Made by a program: the position numbers and the translations under genes. Of a DNA stretch of 64,000 nucleotides, positions 35,836 to 47,066 are shown piece by piece. This DNA comes from Perognathus longimembris pacificus. Taxonomy: Eukaryota > Chordata > Mammalia > Rodentia > Heteromyidae. The notes under the pieces were generated by a model. The model saw nothing but the letters and a program-made list of their open reading frames with translations. It was not told the DNA's origin and ran no database searches. The stretch is taken from positions 19,866,073-19,930,072 of the forward strand of contig NC_063181.1 of NCBI RefSeq assembly GCF_023159225.1, written 5' to 3'. The first letter of the stretch is position 1; every line of letters starts with the position of its first letter.

Positions 35836-36216
35836 AGAGACACAGGGTAAAAAAAGACAAACAACTACAAAAGCAATACTTGCAAAACTCTTTGGTGTAA
35901 GTGAACTGGACACCTGGGGGGGGAGGGAAGGGAAAGGGGAAGGAGGGGGGGTATGAGGGACAGGGTAACAAACAGTACAAGAAATGTATCCAATGCCTAA
36001 TGTATGAAACTGTAACCTCTCTGTACATCAGTTTGATAATAAAAATTTGAAAAAAAAAGAGCAAATTATGCAACTACAAAGTAATGTATTCACAAATATA
36101 ATTATATACTATCCTTACCACTTATTTTTAAAGATGAAACAAATTTAAAGCAGAAATCAATACTTAATGTTTCATATGAATGATTCTCCTTAATAAAAGA
36201 ATTTTTACCTTGAAAA
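35836..36216 (+). mobile_element. L1 3' end carrying a 3' transduction, 17-bp TSD
   Basis: The TSD aaaagtatcaaatattg lies at 35819-35835 and 36217-36233. The L1 3' UTR (agagacacagggtaaaaaaa, the G-rich tract at 35917-35949, ctctgtacatcagtttgata) ends in a first A-run at 36050-36058. About 154 bp of non-L1 sequence follows (36059-36212), containing AATAAA at 36192-36197, then a second A-run that merges with the TSD. Read-through of a weak L1 polyadenylation site to a downstream signal, followed by retrotransposition, explains it. Confidence 0.88.
36192..36197 (+). promoter_or_regulatory. Polyadenylation signal used in the 3' transduction
   Basis: AATAAA located 16 nt before the second A-run, a typical distance for cleavage and polyadenylation. 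Confidence 0.65.
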
Positions 36217-36233
36217 AAAAGTATCAAATATTG

Positions 36234-37286
36234 CTTTTATAATTATTTATTTTTACAGCTTTTTAATTTAAAAGAAAATGTTATTTTTACTAATTTAATT
36301 ATTTCCTATAAATTTTTGTTTGTCTCATAAATGTTTTATCACTAATTTAATTGAGTCTTCATATTTCAAGTCTCCAAATAACATTATCGCCTCAGTGTAC
36401 ATAATGAATAAAAATGTAAAGTGATGTACACAATACCAGATGTTTCTGAGAGAAAAACAAACCTTCAAAGAATAAAATTGGCAGTCAATTCACATTCAAA
36501 ATTTTACTGTGCTAATGTATTATCACATGTAGGTAAGGTATAATTGATCTACAGAAGAATAATACTATTATCCATTCTTCACTCTTAGTGTTTTTCAAAG
36601 ACTTTAATATTGTAGATAACTTATTTGTTTGTTTGTTTGGCATTTCCAATGGAGTAATCTCTTCACACTTTGCTGTAATAGAAATGGAATACATGTGATG
36701 AATGCTTAGCTGGGTTCTAGGTTTCCTTTTCCTATTATTACCCAATTTTCTGCAGATAGGAGCAGACATAGTGCATGACATTATGGGAGTCTATGCTAAC
36801 ACCTTTATGGCAGCTTTGAAAAAATGAGCATCTGTTTTCCCATTGGAGTTGCTTCTCTTGTAGGAATGTAACCTGTAGCATTTCCCTGATGTACTGAAAA
36901 AAAATTTTAAAAAGTGAGATTGCCTTGGATTCAAGCTAATTAAGGAAAAAACAAATGCAAAGACAGGCAAAGACTATAATTTTGTGCACATGTAAAAGTT
37001 TTCAAGCCAGAAGTCTGATTCTCTATGGCATACTTTCTTAGCCAAGACTTAATTTACAACAAAAATTGTGGGTAAAGAGGATCCATGTGTCATTTGTCAA
37101 ATAATAAATGTCTTGCAAGATATTTGAAACAACATAGTAAACAAGATTCATATATTTGATATATTTTAAATAAGTAAATGAAAGAGAAAATATATTTGTG
37201 TTTGAAACAGTTTTGGAATGCTGTGAAGAAATTTTGTCTAAATTACACAGACAGATCCAATGGATATAACTATCTAAATAGTCAAA
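36234..37286. other. No feature recognised
   Basis: AT-rich sequence with a small TTTG repeat near 36625-36640. No exon or repeat family is supported. Confidence 0.5.
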
Positions 37287-37335
37287 TAAGATAGACAGAT
37301 CGATAGATAGGTAGAGAGATAGAGAGAGATACAAA
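37287..37335. repeat. GATA/GAGA simple repeat
   Basis: Imperfect tetranucleotide repeat (agat, agac, agag). Confidence 0.8.
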
Positions 37336-37984
37336 TGTACATAATTACATAGATATTCAGTAAACATTTATAAGGTTACATGATGGTTCTTCTGTGAAAA
37401 GTGTTTTGAAATTTATTAAGGAATGTATAGATTTATGAAGAAAAATAACAGCAAAGATTTGATTTTTTTCATGTTGCTATACTTTCAGAGAAAACCTGTG
37501 TTATAAGCCTTTGATTTATTTATTTGACTAGTAAGAAATGTGGCATTCAGAATGCCTAAACTTTTCATAGATCAAAAAATTTATCACCTCATAATAGTGA
37601 CTTGTAAAATAGAAAGCTCTGAAAGCTGCTTTCATATAAAATCTCTATTGAGAAAAAAGATTTTAATACGTTAGTTTTTTAGTGCTTTTAAGAATAGAAG
37701 TTATAGATCTGGAGATGAGCTGTTAACTTTTCTATCAGTAATGGAAAAATGGAAATGTTGACTCTCAGAGCAGATGACTGCACCTCTGTATGAAGAGAAT
37801 TTGTAAGAAGTTGCACTATTGCTAGTTTATCCATAAGCAAGACTCAATTCGGAAAGCAAAATAACCTCCAAATATTTCAATAACATTATTTTTAAACCCA
37901 AACTAGGAATAGAAACAGATTTTTGTTTATTACCTAAATTCATTGATCATTTCAAATGTCTACTAAGAAATCATTGGTATGGAA
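37336..37984. other. No feature recognised
   Basis: AT-rich DNA; nothing supported. Confidence 0.5.
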
Positions 37985-39235
37985 GAATTCATGGAGAACA
38001 TTAATTAAAAAGCTAAATGAAGTCCAAGGCAAAGGTGTCCAATGAAAAGGCATTAACCCAGTTAAAGAAGATTAAGGTAAATGCAAACAAATCAGTAATG
38101 TAAAGAGGTCCTTAGGTACCCTAAAACAAGTCCTCAAAAAGAGATATGAAATGAGAACAGAATATGAAACAACAAAGGTGAAAGCCTAAGACAGAGTCTC
38201 AGTCTGGAAGACAGAGCAGATCTAATTGAATGAAAGGAGGTTATTATGCAGAACAAATCTGGGAAACAAAGAAAATCCTACTGAAATCACAAGACTCAAT
38301 GGGAAGACTGACTTTGAGGATAATAGGTGTACAGGAAGGAGAAGAGGAGATAGTCAAAGAGAGGAAACATTTCACAGAATCCCAGCAGAGAAGTATCCAT
38401 AAAGAGAAGCTTATTCAGATACAAGAAGAATTTAGGACAACCAACAGGCCAGACCAGAACAGAACATCATACAACCACACTATAATTCACACAGGATCTA
38501 TAAAGACCAAGAAAATGATGCTAAAAGCTGTCAGAGAGAAAAGATTGATTACTTATAAAGGAAAACCAATCTTAATAACCACAGATGCCTCAGCTGAGAC
38601 CATCAAACAAGAGGAGCTTGGCATGATGTATTCCAAACCCTAAAATCAAACAATTACCAACCCAGAATACTGCATCCAGCAAAGCTTACCTTCATAACCA
38701 AAGGACAAATTAAAACCTTCCATAACAAAGAAGAATTTAAACAATTTATATCTACCAAACCAGCACTACAAATAATACTTAAAGAAGTCCTTTATACAGA
38801 AAATCAACACAAATATGATGTTATCAGAGAAAAAAATCTCCTTACCAGAGATCCAGATAAATATAGTTAAGAATAGAGGAGGCACAGACCCGAAAAAGGG
38901 AGGGAAGGTGTCAAGCATTATCATATAATTTTTCAGTTCCACCCCACAAAATCAATGACTTAACTACCCAATTAAAATCATCGACTGACAACTTGGAACA
39001 AAAAGCAAGACCCAACCCTCTGTTGTTTACAAAAGACACATCTTACCAAGAAAAATGGACACATTCCCAAAGTGAAAGGTTGGAATAAAATCTTTTATGC
39101 AAATGTCCTCAATAAACAGGCTGGAGTAGCAATCCCCTAATATCAGTTAAAACAGACTAAAGATTAAAATCAGTTAAAATAACAGACAAACAAGGTCATC
39201 ACATACTAATCAAGGGAGCTATATTGCCAGGGTGA
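37985..39235 (+). pseudogene. Ancient L1/HAL1-type ORF1 region
   Basis: Remnant of ORF1, the L1 RNA-binding chaperone. One frame at 38230-38642 reads LRIIGVQEGEEE (RRM-like part) and, near its end, ITYKGKPILITTDASAET, matching the C-terminal domain. A +/-1 shift near 38640 moves the rest to another frame, which reads QPRILHPAKLTFITKGQIK and ends in the STKPALQ-type motif. Downstream (about 39040-39235) degraded sequence resembles the start of the endonuclease region (VKGWNKIFYANV-like, GVAIP-like). The divergence suggests an old element; HAL1 or an early L1 cannot be separated by eye. Confidence 0.75.
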
Positions 39236-40628
39236 GATATGTCTTTTGTAAACAACTGACGGTTGGGTCCATGAAATCAATAGCTGAAGAATATTGGTTC
39301 TCTTCTTTAGAAGATTTGCTGATCATATACTCTTAGAGACACTTATTGTTTCAAGCATGAATGTATAAATAATTATATATAAGCAAAGACATTAGAGTTA
39401 GATCTCCACCTTAAGAACGAATTGTTCCCAAAACCTTAATAACATTAATCACTACTATCTCACATGTGTGATTTGAATGTTTGTAGCTTTCATTCAGGTT
39501 TCAGTGTTAAATGTAACTTCTAATTCCTTGTATTCAGTGATGGATAAAATAAAAATCTTTTAATTACATGTACTTCATGATAGCCATGGCTGGTTACACA
39601 AGTGACATAGACATTGCAACTTATTTTCCCTGGGGATGGTAGTCACATAATTACATTTGCTCTGCATGACAGAACAGTGTACCTACAGGAGAGTAAGTTT
39701 CTATAGCAAACTTACCCAATAGCAGAGATTAATTGGTCTGTTTTCTTCAATGAGATGGTGAAAGGTGCTCTCTGTGGAATTTAAGTCACAAGCATGATTC
39801 ACATTCAGAATGAATTCATTTGAGTGTGTCTGAGATCTCATGCCAGTTGCTTCCTTTGTAGAATTTGTGAGTACAGCCACAGAGTCTAAAGGCAAAAGAA
39901 TCAGTTGTCTTTTTTAAAGGCATGTTTGTGTTTTTGGCAGTCAAATCTTGATATGAATGAATAATTAAGAGGTTAGTGGTTAAAAGTTAAACAAATTCTT
40001 TATCTTCAATTGGCTGAAATTTTCAAAGTTTAAGAGAAGAAATACAAATATGGGCAATCATTGCTAGATAATAAAGAATCAAATCATGTCCTAGAATATT
40101 TCCAATTTATTTATGAATAGAAATTATCCATCACAAAAATACCTTTTATAAAATCAATTACAAGAATCACAAAACTGTAAGATTTATTTATTGTTTTACT
40201 TAAGGTAAATATGGAATTACCATTTCCATAAGGGAAGAAGTAGATACTAATTGATCAGTAAAGAAATATGCTAACAGGATATTATCTAGTAAAGGCTAAA
40301 ATATCTGTATGGGACTCAGGGAAGAAAATAAGGACTAGAAACAAAAAGGGAATGCAAAAAAATAACCTGTATTGATGGTATTATAGCATTGAGAGCAAGT
40401 ACCCTAAAAAGTCAATTATTTTCAAGCACTATTTTTTAAAGAAATTTAGAAAATCCATAAATGATTTAAAGGGTAGCATGTTCATTCTGCTGTTGAGGAC
40501 CTAAAACCAAGATTCCTATTGTAGGTACTTGTTGAATTACTCAGCTTACTGAATCACAAAACTATTTTTACATGAAATCTATTCTATATCATTACTGTGA
40601 TTTAAGCTCTATGGCATTCTACTGTGTG
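39236..40628. other. No feature recognised
   Basis: AT-rich DNA with no identifiable repeat or exon. The 64-codon minus frame at 39701-39895 is not supported. Confidence 0.45.
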
Positions 40629-41141
40629 TTACCTGAAATGTATAGAAAAAAATAATTCAGAAATATACAATACTACTGCATGCAATAATCTGTTGTGGTG
40701 AGGTAAGAAGGAAATATAATGTGTTTTACCAGCATTAGCAAGTTCTTCACCATATTTCAACTTACTCTTAGAAATCAAATGCATAGCTTGTTGAGAAAAA
40801 TAAAATATGAGGTCTGTGATTTTTAGTAGAATACTGAAATACAATTTTATTCTTTCTGTAGACTTGGATGAACCTAGTACTAGATATTTTTGGTGGTCTT
40901 GTTTCTGCAGGGTTATTAATCTGTAGATAGAAAACATTTGCTTGTAGAGAATGTTTTGTACTATTTTAATATGTTCAATATAGGCTATCAAACTAAGGTA
41001 AATTGCACATGAAGATTGAGTTTCTTTAGAGATCATTAATTGCCTCTTATTGCAATTGCTGGTTAGATCCACAGACTCAACTGTTTTGTGGTCAGATAAA
41101 GTATGAGGCATACCATTGAGATAAGGGGTGGCACTTATCAT
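40629..41141 (-). other. Unidentified 170-codon open frame, exon-like
   Basis: The longest frame in the window that is not explained by a repeat. It has a Met start with open sequence upstream to a TAG that coincides with an acceptor-like 'tatactttag' (AG at 41164-41163). The stop codon is part of a donor-like CAG/GTAACA (exon end 40633). The translation is Ile/Leu/Lys/Ser-rich, with segments such as KYLVLGSSKSTERIKLYFSI and KSKLKYGEELANAGKTH. I recognise no domain, signal peptide or clear transmembrane segment, and no CpG is present. It may be an internal exon of an unrecognised gene, an old pseudogene, a conserved non-coding element or chance. Confidence 0.3.
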
Positions 41142-41483
41142 TTCATTTGACAGGCAGCATTTCTAAAGTATATTTTAGCAAACCTAACTTCACTGTTTCT
41201 CAACCAACAATTTTACTGTCATTGTGCTAATCTTTTGTAATACTTTCTAAGATTTATAGTACTTATTTTTGCAGTAATTTATTCATATGCTTAATTACAG
41301 GTTATGAAGTTATCATTTACCCACTAATTCATCCTTTCCTGCTGACAACCCCATCAAATAAAATACTTTGATTATGTATGGTAAAAGACTGCAGTGAATA
41401 AGGTAATTTTTACATAAATGTAAATTTCTAGTGAAGGGATATTTGATTCTGTCAAGTAGATGATGACTTAAGAGTGTATTTTT

Positions 41484-41523
41484 GCGGTTGCCGAAATAGC
41501 TCAGTTGGGAGAGCGTTAGACTG
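41484..41523 (+). pseudogene. Retroposed 5' half of tRNA-Phe (GAA), tailless
   Basis: After a 6-nt leader (gcggtt) the sequence gccgaaatagctcagttg continues to the anticodon stem and matches tRNA-Phe from position 1 to 34, or to 37 if the shared aag is counted. It stops in the anticodon loop; the anticodon stem 3' side, T arm and acceptor 3' strand are absent. A 14-bp TSD (aagagtgtattttt) lies at 41470-41483 and 41524-41537. There is no A tail. It cannot make a tRNA. Confidence 0.9.
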
Positions 41524-41537
41524 AAGAGTGTATTTTT

Positions 41538-43214
41538 CAGTGTAACAACTTTCGAAAATGGTTAATCACTTTCAACATTATGAACATGCAGTGATCTTGA
41601 GCAGAAAGTAATTATTATTCTTGTAAGTAATAATGACTTGATGCTAATAATATATCTACTTCAATAACAAAATAGAATGTTTTATTAGTTTTTCTAATAG
41701 TATAAATTAGACCTACTGAGCAAATTAAAAGTTAAACAATGATAAGCACCTTAAAATATTCAGAATTAGATTTCCACTAACAAATTAGAGTAACTCCACA
41801 TTTTTGTCTTAAAGGCAATTTACCTATCAACACATAAATAGAATACACATTGAGTTATAAACATTATTTCATTTGCCAAATATGTTATTACTCAAAATTA
41901 GACCTCTCAAAGAAGTAATACAAAAAGGAAGACATAGATAAATTAATTGCTTCCTAATTTCCTCCATTAAAATTTTGTTTTGACAATTTAAATAATATTC
42001 TTCATAATGTTTCAGAAACGTATCTCATAGATTTCTAGGCTTCATAGATTTCATAATAATCTCAAATTTTTTTCAAGAAAATAGCCAACATGTAAGAGTC
42101 ATAGTTTTTGCAAGCAAATGTTATTTCTAATATTTCAAATGACATGTCTTAGAACACTACTTGTAGGAATTAGCTTCATATAATAAATATTGAGTATTTG
42201 TCAGTCGTATACAAAAAAAACAAAGAAATAACCAAATGTATACTTTCAAACAGACACACATATATCCACACATACAAATTCAATTTCTCTCACATAAAAA
42301 TATTTTTAATTAAAACTTCTGAATGGACTGAATAACAAGTCTTTATAATATACAAATTTAGTGAAGTTCAGACTTACAGAACCACAGCATTTCTCTTTCA
42401 ACTCTGTAAGACTTTTGTAACAGTCTTTAGATCTGATCTGAGAACTTAAGGAGACTATATTAAATTGTTTCTCTTTTTAAAACAAAATGTGACTGCTAGA
42501 CTAGAACCATTGTTCTTAAGAATATCTAAATTATGCTGTCCCATTATATAGTGAACAGCCTACCTCAACCCTTGCGGAGCAGAAAATAAATAACAAGAAC
42601 AAACCTCTGCTCAGGTTTTCTTTTTCAGAAAGGAATTCAATGCTCCAGAGATTTATAATATTTCTTGAGTTTTAAGTTAGGGACAGGAAAAAAATGGCAT
42701 TTCCCTTTTTATCTCAATATTTAAAGAAATTGGTGGCTATGTGTAAAATTAGCATATGGTTTTCCCTTTCGGAAGCTAATTAAAAGAATTATATATGCAG
42801 GTGGTTCTCCTAACAGGGAATTGGCTATCAACAAAATCACCACATATTCAGGACTCAGTGACATAACTTTTTTAGAGTTCAGTATCTTTGAAATTATTAC
42901 TATCCCCTTCTTCGTTCTGAGGACTTGCTAATGTTTATAGTTAAGTTATGTGTGAGTGTACTTTTAATATTTAAAGTAAATGAACTGGTTTATGACTCAT
43001 AAAAACTCAGGAAATTTCTACATCAATGCAATCTAATCAAAGCCAATACAGTGTAGTCAGTAGTAGAAAAAAATAACTGTGACTGTAGAGTTTTCACAGA
43101 GCTTTGTATGCAGCTATTGTCATTTGTTTTGCTTAAAGTAACTGAACTGTGTTTTTAAAAAACTAGAAAGGCTATTCAAAAATGTATATACAATATCTTG
43201 AAAATATATAATCA
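41538..43214. other. No feature recognised
   Basis: AT-rich DNA; no repeat family, exon or further RNA gene was seen. Confidence 0.5.
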
Positions 43215-43690
43215 AAGAATGCTTTCAAACTTGCTGGTGTTTTATATATATAGTGTGTAAATATACTATATAGTGTATATTAATTTACTATAATGTGTAT
43301 GTAGTGTGTATATACTCTATAGTATGCTACATATTATATATACTTTATACTATGTGTACACTATGTATTGGTACATATACTATCTAGTATATGAACATAC
43401 TAGATGCTGTACTATATATTATATTATTCTATTCTATAATATTATATGCTATGCTGTATTATTGACATTATTGATTATAACATTATTTATTATATCAATT
43501 ATATTATATTATTCATTATATTAGTGTATTCGGTATAATATATTTATATGTAAATGTTATTTTTATTTATTTTGTAATATATTTTGTAATATACTTTTAT
43601 GTTATGTTAATTATATAGATATTATATTGTTATGTTATTCTATACATGCCATATTATACTATATATGATACAATACTATACATGTATGGT
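43215..43690. repeat. TA-rich low-complexity island
   Basis: About 475 bp composed mostly of short variants of tatacta, tatata, attata and ttatgt, with many small self-complementary stretches. It has no uniform unit. The flanks return to ordinary AT-rich sequence. Confidence 0.8.
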
Positions 43691-44467
43691 CACTGCTATC
43701 TAAATTAAAGAAGTATTATATATATACTTCCAGAAGGAACATGAGATATTTGTCTTTTCATATGTAACTTACTGTAGTCAACATGATGTTGTCTAGACTT
43801 ATTTCTTGCCCTGAAAACAAAAGTTTCATTCTTCTTTAATCCTGAACATTATTGCATCAGTTGCAACCTTTCCCTAATCTATTCGCCTGTTGCTGAGTAT
43901 ACCAGCAAATTGAAAGTTATTGCTAATTATGCCACTGTAAAAATGAGTATGCAGCTCTTTCTACTGTATGATGACTTGGATTACTTGTGAGTTGGAGTAG
44001 AAGAGCAGAATCCTATGGTAATCCTACAGAGTTTAACAACTGTACTCGGCTTTTCTTCCAACTATGTAGAGTTCAGCTAGAATGTTTTAGGAACAGGTCA
44101 AAAAAAGCTAATAACATTTAGATAAATGTGTCTTAGCAAACCACCATTAGACTATGTTGTCCTATGAAGAGATGCCGATATACTAGTATAGAAAGTCTGT
44201 CAATAAAATTGAACAATGTATGCTCAAGTTTATGACATCTGTCTTTTGATCCATTTTACTCTTTAATTTAATTGAAGCAAAAAGAAAATCACTTTGAGAA
44301 GTAAATATTTTAGACAACTTTTAAATATGTTTCATTTAAAAGATCAAACTTAAAAATACTAATTATATAATAATAACTCTTTAAATGGCAAAAATGTGAT
44401 TATTTAGTACTTTAAATGTCCAGTCAATGATTATATTTCCCATCTTCTCATACTATCTCTCCATATC
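43691..44467. other. No feature recognised
   Basis: AT-rich DNA; nothing supported. Confidence 0.45.
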
Positions 44468-44677
44468 TATTTTTTTCCTTTCTTTTGTACTGGTTCCTAG
44501 ACTAGAAGTGGGTGCTCTTGCTCTCACTTGCTTCTTATGATATGTTTTCTAACTCTTCAGCCACAGCTACAGCTCAGCTTTTTGAAAATTAATTGAAGAG
44601 GGAGGATGGAGGATCATGTTTTTTTTTATTCTGCTCAACCTAGCTTTGAACTACAATTATCTATCTTCAGCATTCTG
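44468..44677 (-). mobile_element. Very old B1-like/ID composite SINE
   Basis: The minus strand shows a B1-like half, the linker 'tcaattaattttcaaaaagc', and an ID-like part (ctgtagctgtggctgaagag). Strongly diverged; the borders are rough. Confidence 0.5.
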
Positions 44678-44730
44678 AATATATATATATATATATGTGT
44701 GTATGTATGCACACATACATACATACAAAT
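44678..44730. repeat. (TA)n/(CATA)n microsatellite
   Basis: TA run, then tgtgtatgtatg and acatacatacat. Confidence 0.9.
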
Positions 44731-45236
44731 GTGTGTATATGCTACAATTTTGTGATTTGAAATGATTGCAAAAATTTCAGCACATTTTACAGAAAAGGGC
44801 ACATTATCAGAATGTCATTACTTGGTCAATGGATGAGAAAGAAATAAACATCTCTGTGCTTCAAAAGGATAAATAAACTGAAATTTGTTTCCAAATATGG
44901 CTCCTTTTCTAAAGTAGGGGAAATTGTACCTTCATTGTGGTTTGGATAATCAGGGCAGTAAGTAGACAGCAAATATTTCTTGTGTTTTACCATTCCACAC
45001 AGGCTGCAGAGTCAATACTTTTTGATCATCTTGATGGCTTGACTGACATCTTAACATGTACATTGAGGAACAAACACTGACAGCCTCATATGGTGCCTCT
45101 TGGGATGTATTGCACTACATGATTTCTCCATTCCCTTACTTAGCAGGCATAACAGTAACATCTGCTCTATGACAGGTAATATCCTTGCTGCTGAGAATGA
45201 AGTTTTACAGATATAAGGGGGTAGGGGAGGGAAAAA
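44731..45236. other. No feature recognised
   Basis: Non-coding sequence; no repeat family was assigned. Confidence 0.45.
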
Positions 45237-45277
<41 letters not shown>

Positions 45278-45305
45278 AGACAGAGACAGAGAGAGGAGAG
45301 AGAGA
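45237..45305. repeat. (CA)n followed by (GA)n
   Basis: About 36 bp of CA, then about 30 bp of GA-rich repeat. Confidence 0.93.
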
Positions 45306-46193
45306 ATGTACTATGTGAGTTGCAATTAACAGAGTAGAGAAAAACATGGAAATGTGATGAAGGCTTGCAATGTTATAAGAAGGCCCATTAGACAGGAAGA
45401 AATGTAATAAACACAGTCAAGGAGGTCAGGCAAAAAAAATAGTATTATAAAGACGGTACCAGGTAAAGGAAATAGCAGGTATAAATTCCCTACATACAAG
45501 TAAGCAAGGTTGTTTCTTTTAAGGAACTATTACCATGCCAGTTTGGCCAGAGCTGGTTGAACAAAAGGAACAAAGCAACAAATCAGGTATTTACAGGATA
45601 CTATAAAAATTAGAGCCAAAGTATAAATTTCAAATGATGTACTTGAATAATATTTCTAGTCAAGGGTTGAATTTGATTTATAGAACATGAAAATATCATT
45701 TGTTTATATCTGTGTCTGAGTGCTATAAATCATACCAATTAGTTATAAAAGAAGGACTTAAGTGATTATGGCTGGTGACTTTCTTTATTAGCCATTGATG
45801 GGCAAAGAAACTATATTTCAACAGGAGCTTTAGAGTAGGCAAAGATTGTAAACTGCTTACTATCACTATCTATCACTTGCTTTAATTTGAAAACTATGGA
45901 GTGAGTGCTATATTTTTTAAATTTTTTTTAGTTTGTTAAAGACTGAATTGTTAGAGGTATTAATAAAGAATATGAAATTTTGACAATATCTTGAGAACTA
46001 CTGATTTAAATAGCATTAAATTGTCAAGTTTATTCTAGAATTTCTCATTGCCTTTTTATATTTAGAATATTGTCTTTCACCAAACATTAGTTATTTAACT
46101 ACATGGGCTCCTTTTACTTAACAGATAAGCTACTGCTTCAATTAACAACCACATCTCTGAACTTGTTGAAGAGTGGAGGGTGAAACATATTTA
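45306..46193. other. No feature recognised
   Basis: AT-rich DNA; nothing supported. Confidence 0.5.
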
Positions 46194-46204
46194 ACACACA
46201 CACA

Positions 46205-46272
<68 letters not shown>
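46194..46272. repeat. (CA)n/(TC)n microsatellite
   Basis: Five CA units, then about 65 bp of TC with one interruption (ctttctc). Confidence 0.95.
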
Positions 46273-46275
<3 letters not shown>

Positions 46276-46788
46276 ATATGAGTGGCAGTCTCTTTAATTC
46301 CAATCTTTCCCAAAATTTAAAGTCACTTATGGAGGATAATTATGGGATCAGCTCTAATATTTTTGATGATTGATTCTGAGACACAGTGAGGGGGCCAAAT
46401 TCCACAGATTCTCAACTCCCTTGTATGAAATGGTGTGTGGTACAAACAAACATAGTGCTATATTCTTTATAATCTGCACAAACTTTCCATGCCTAACCTG
46501 TGCTATCTGTTATGGGCATTGTGGTTAGACTCCTTTATTTACAGAATAATGACAAGAAAAAGTATCTCTGTATTCAGTTTGGAAATGGAGACAATATCTA
46601 AATCACACACATCTAGTATTTGTCAATCCACAGTTCATTGAATCTGTGGTGAAAGACAAGTGATATCCAGGGATCATTCCATAGCAATGATAATATTCAC
46701 TAAATGTCATAAAGTAAAAACAAACAAACAAACAAAAAACGATTGAATACCCCAGACACTGGATAGAAATAATCATTAAAAAAAAATT
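46273..46788. other. No feature recognised
   Basis: Contains a small CAAA repeat at about 46720-46738. No exon or repeat family. Confidence 0.45.
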
Positions 46789-47003
46789 CGCTTGGTGCAG
46801 GTGACTCTTGCCTATAATCCTAATTTCATAGGAAGCTGAGTTCTGATGATAGCTGTTCAATGCCGGCTTGGGCAGAAAAGTCTTAGAGACTTTTACATAA
46901 ATAAACTACTCAGAAAAATCCAAAAGCTTTCTTGTGCTTCATTTGGTAGAGTGCTAGCCTTGAGAAAAAAAGAAGTGCCCACGCCCAGGAACAAACTTAG
47001 CAA

Positions 47004-47050
<47 letters not shown>

Positions 47051-47052
47051 AT
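46789..47052 (+). mobile_element. B1-like/ID composite SINE with expanded AAAT tail
   Basis: 'cgcttggtgcaggtgactct' and 'tgcctataatcctaatttca' are the B1-like head; 'gtgcttcatttggtagagtg' is the ID-like A-box region. The tail (about 47001-47052) has become an (AAAT)13 microsatellite. Confidence 0.85.
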
Positions 47053-47066
47053 GTATGTAAAAGGGA

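Noticed and set aside
41484..41523. Functional tRNA-Phe gene
   Set aside because: The sequence stops in the anticodon loop; the T arm, B box and acceptor 3' strand are absent.
43306..43524. Tyr/Ile-rich 72-codon protein
   Set aside because: It is a translation of the TA-rich island.
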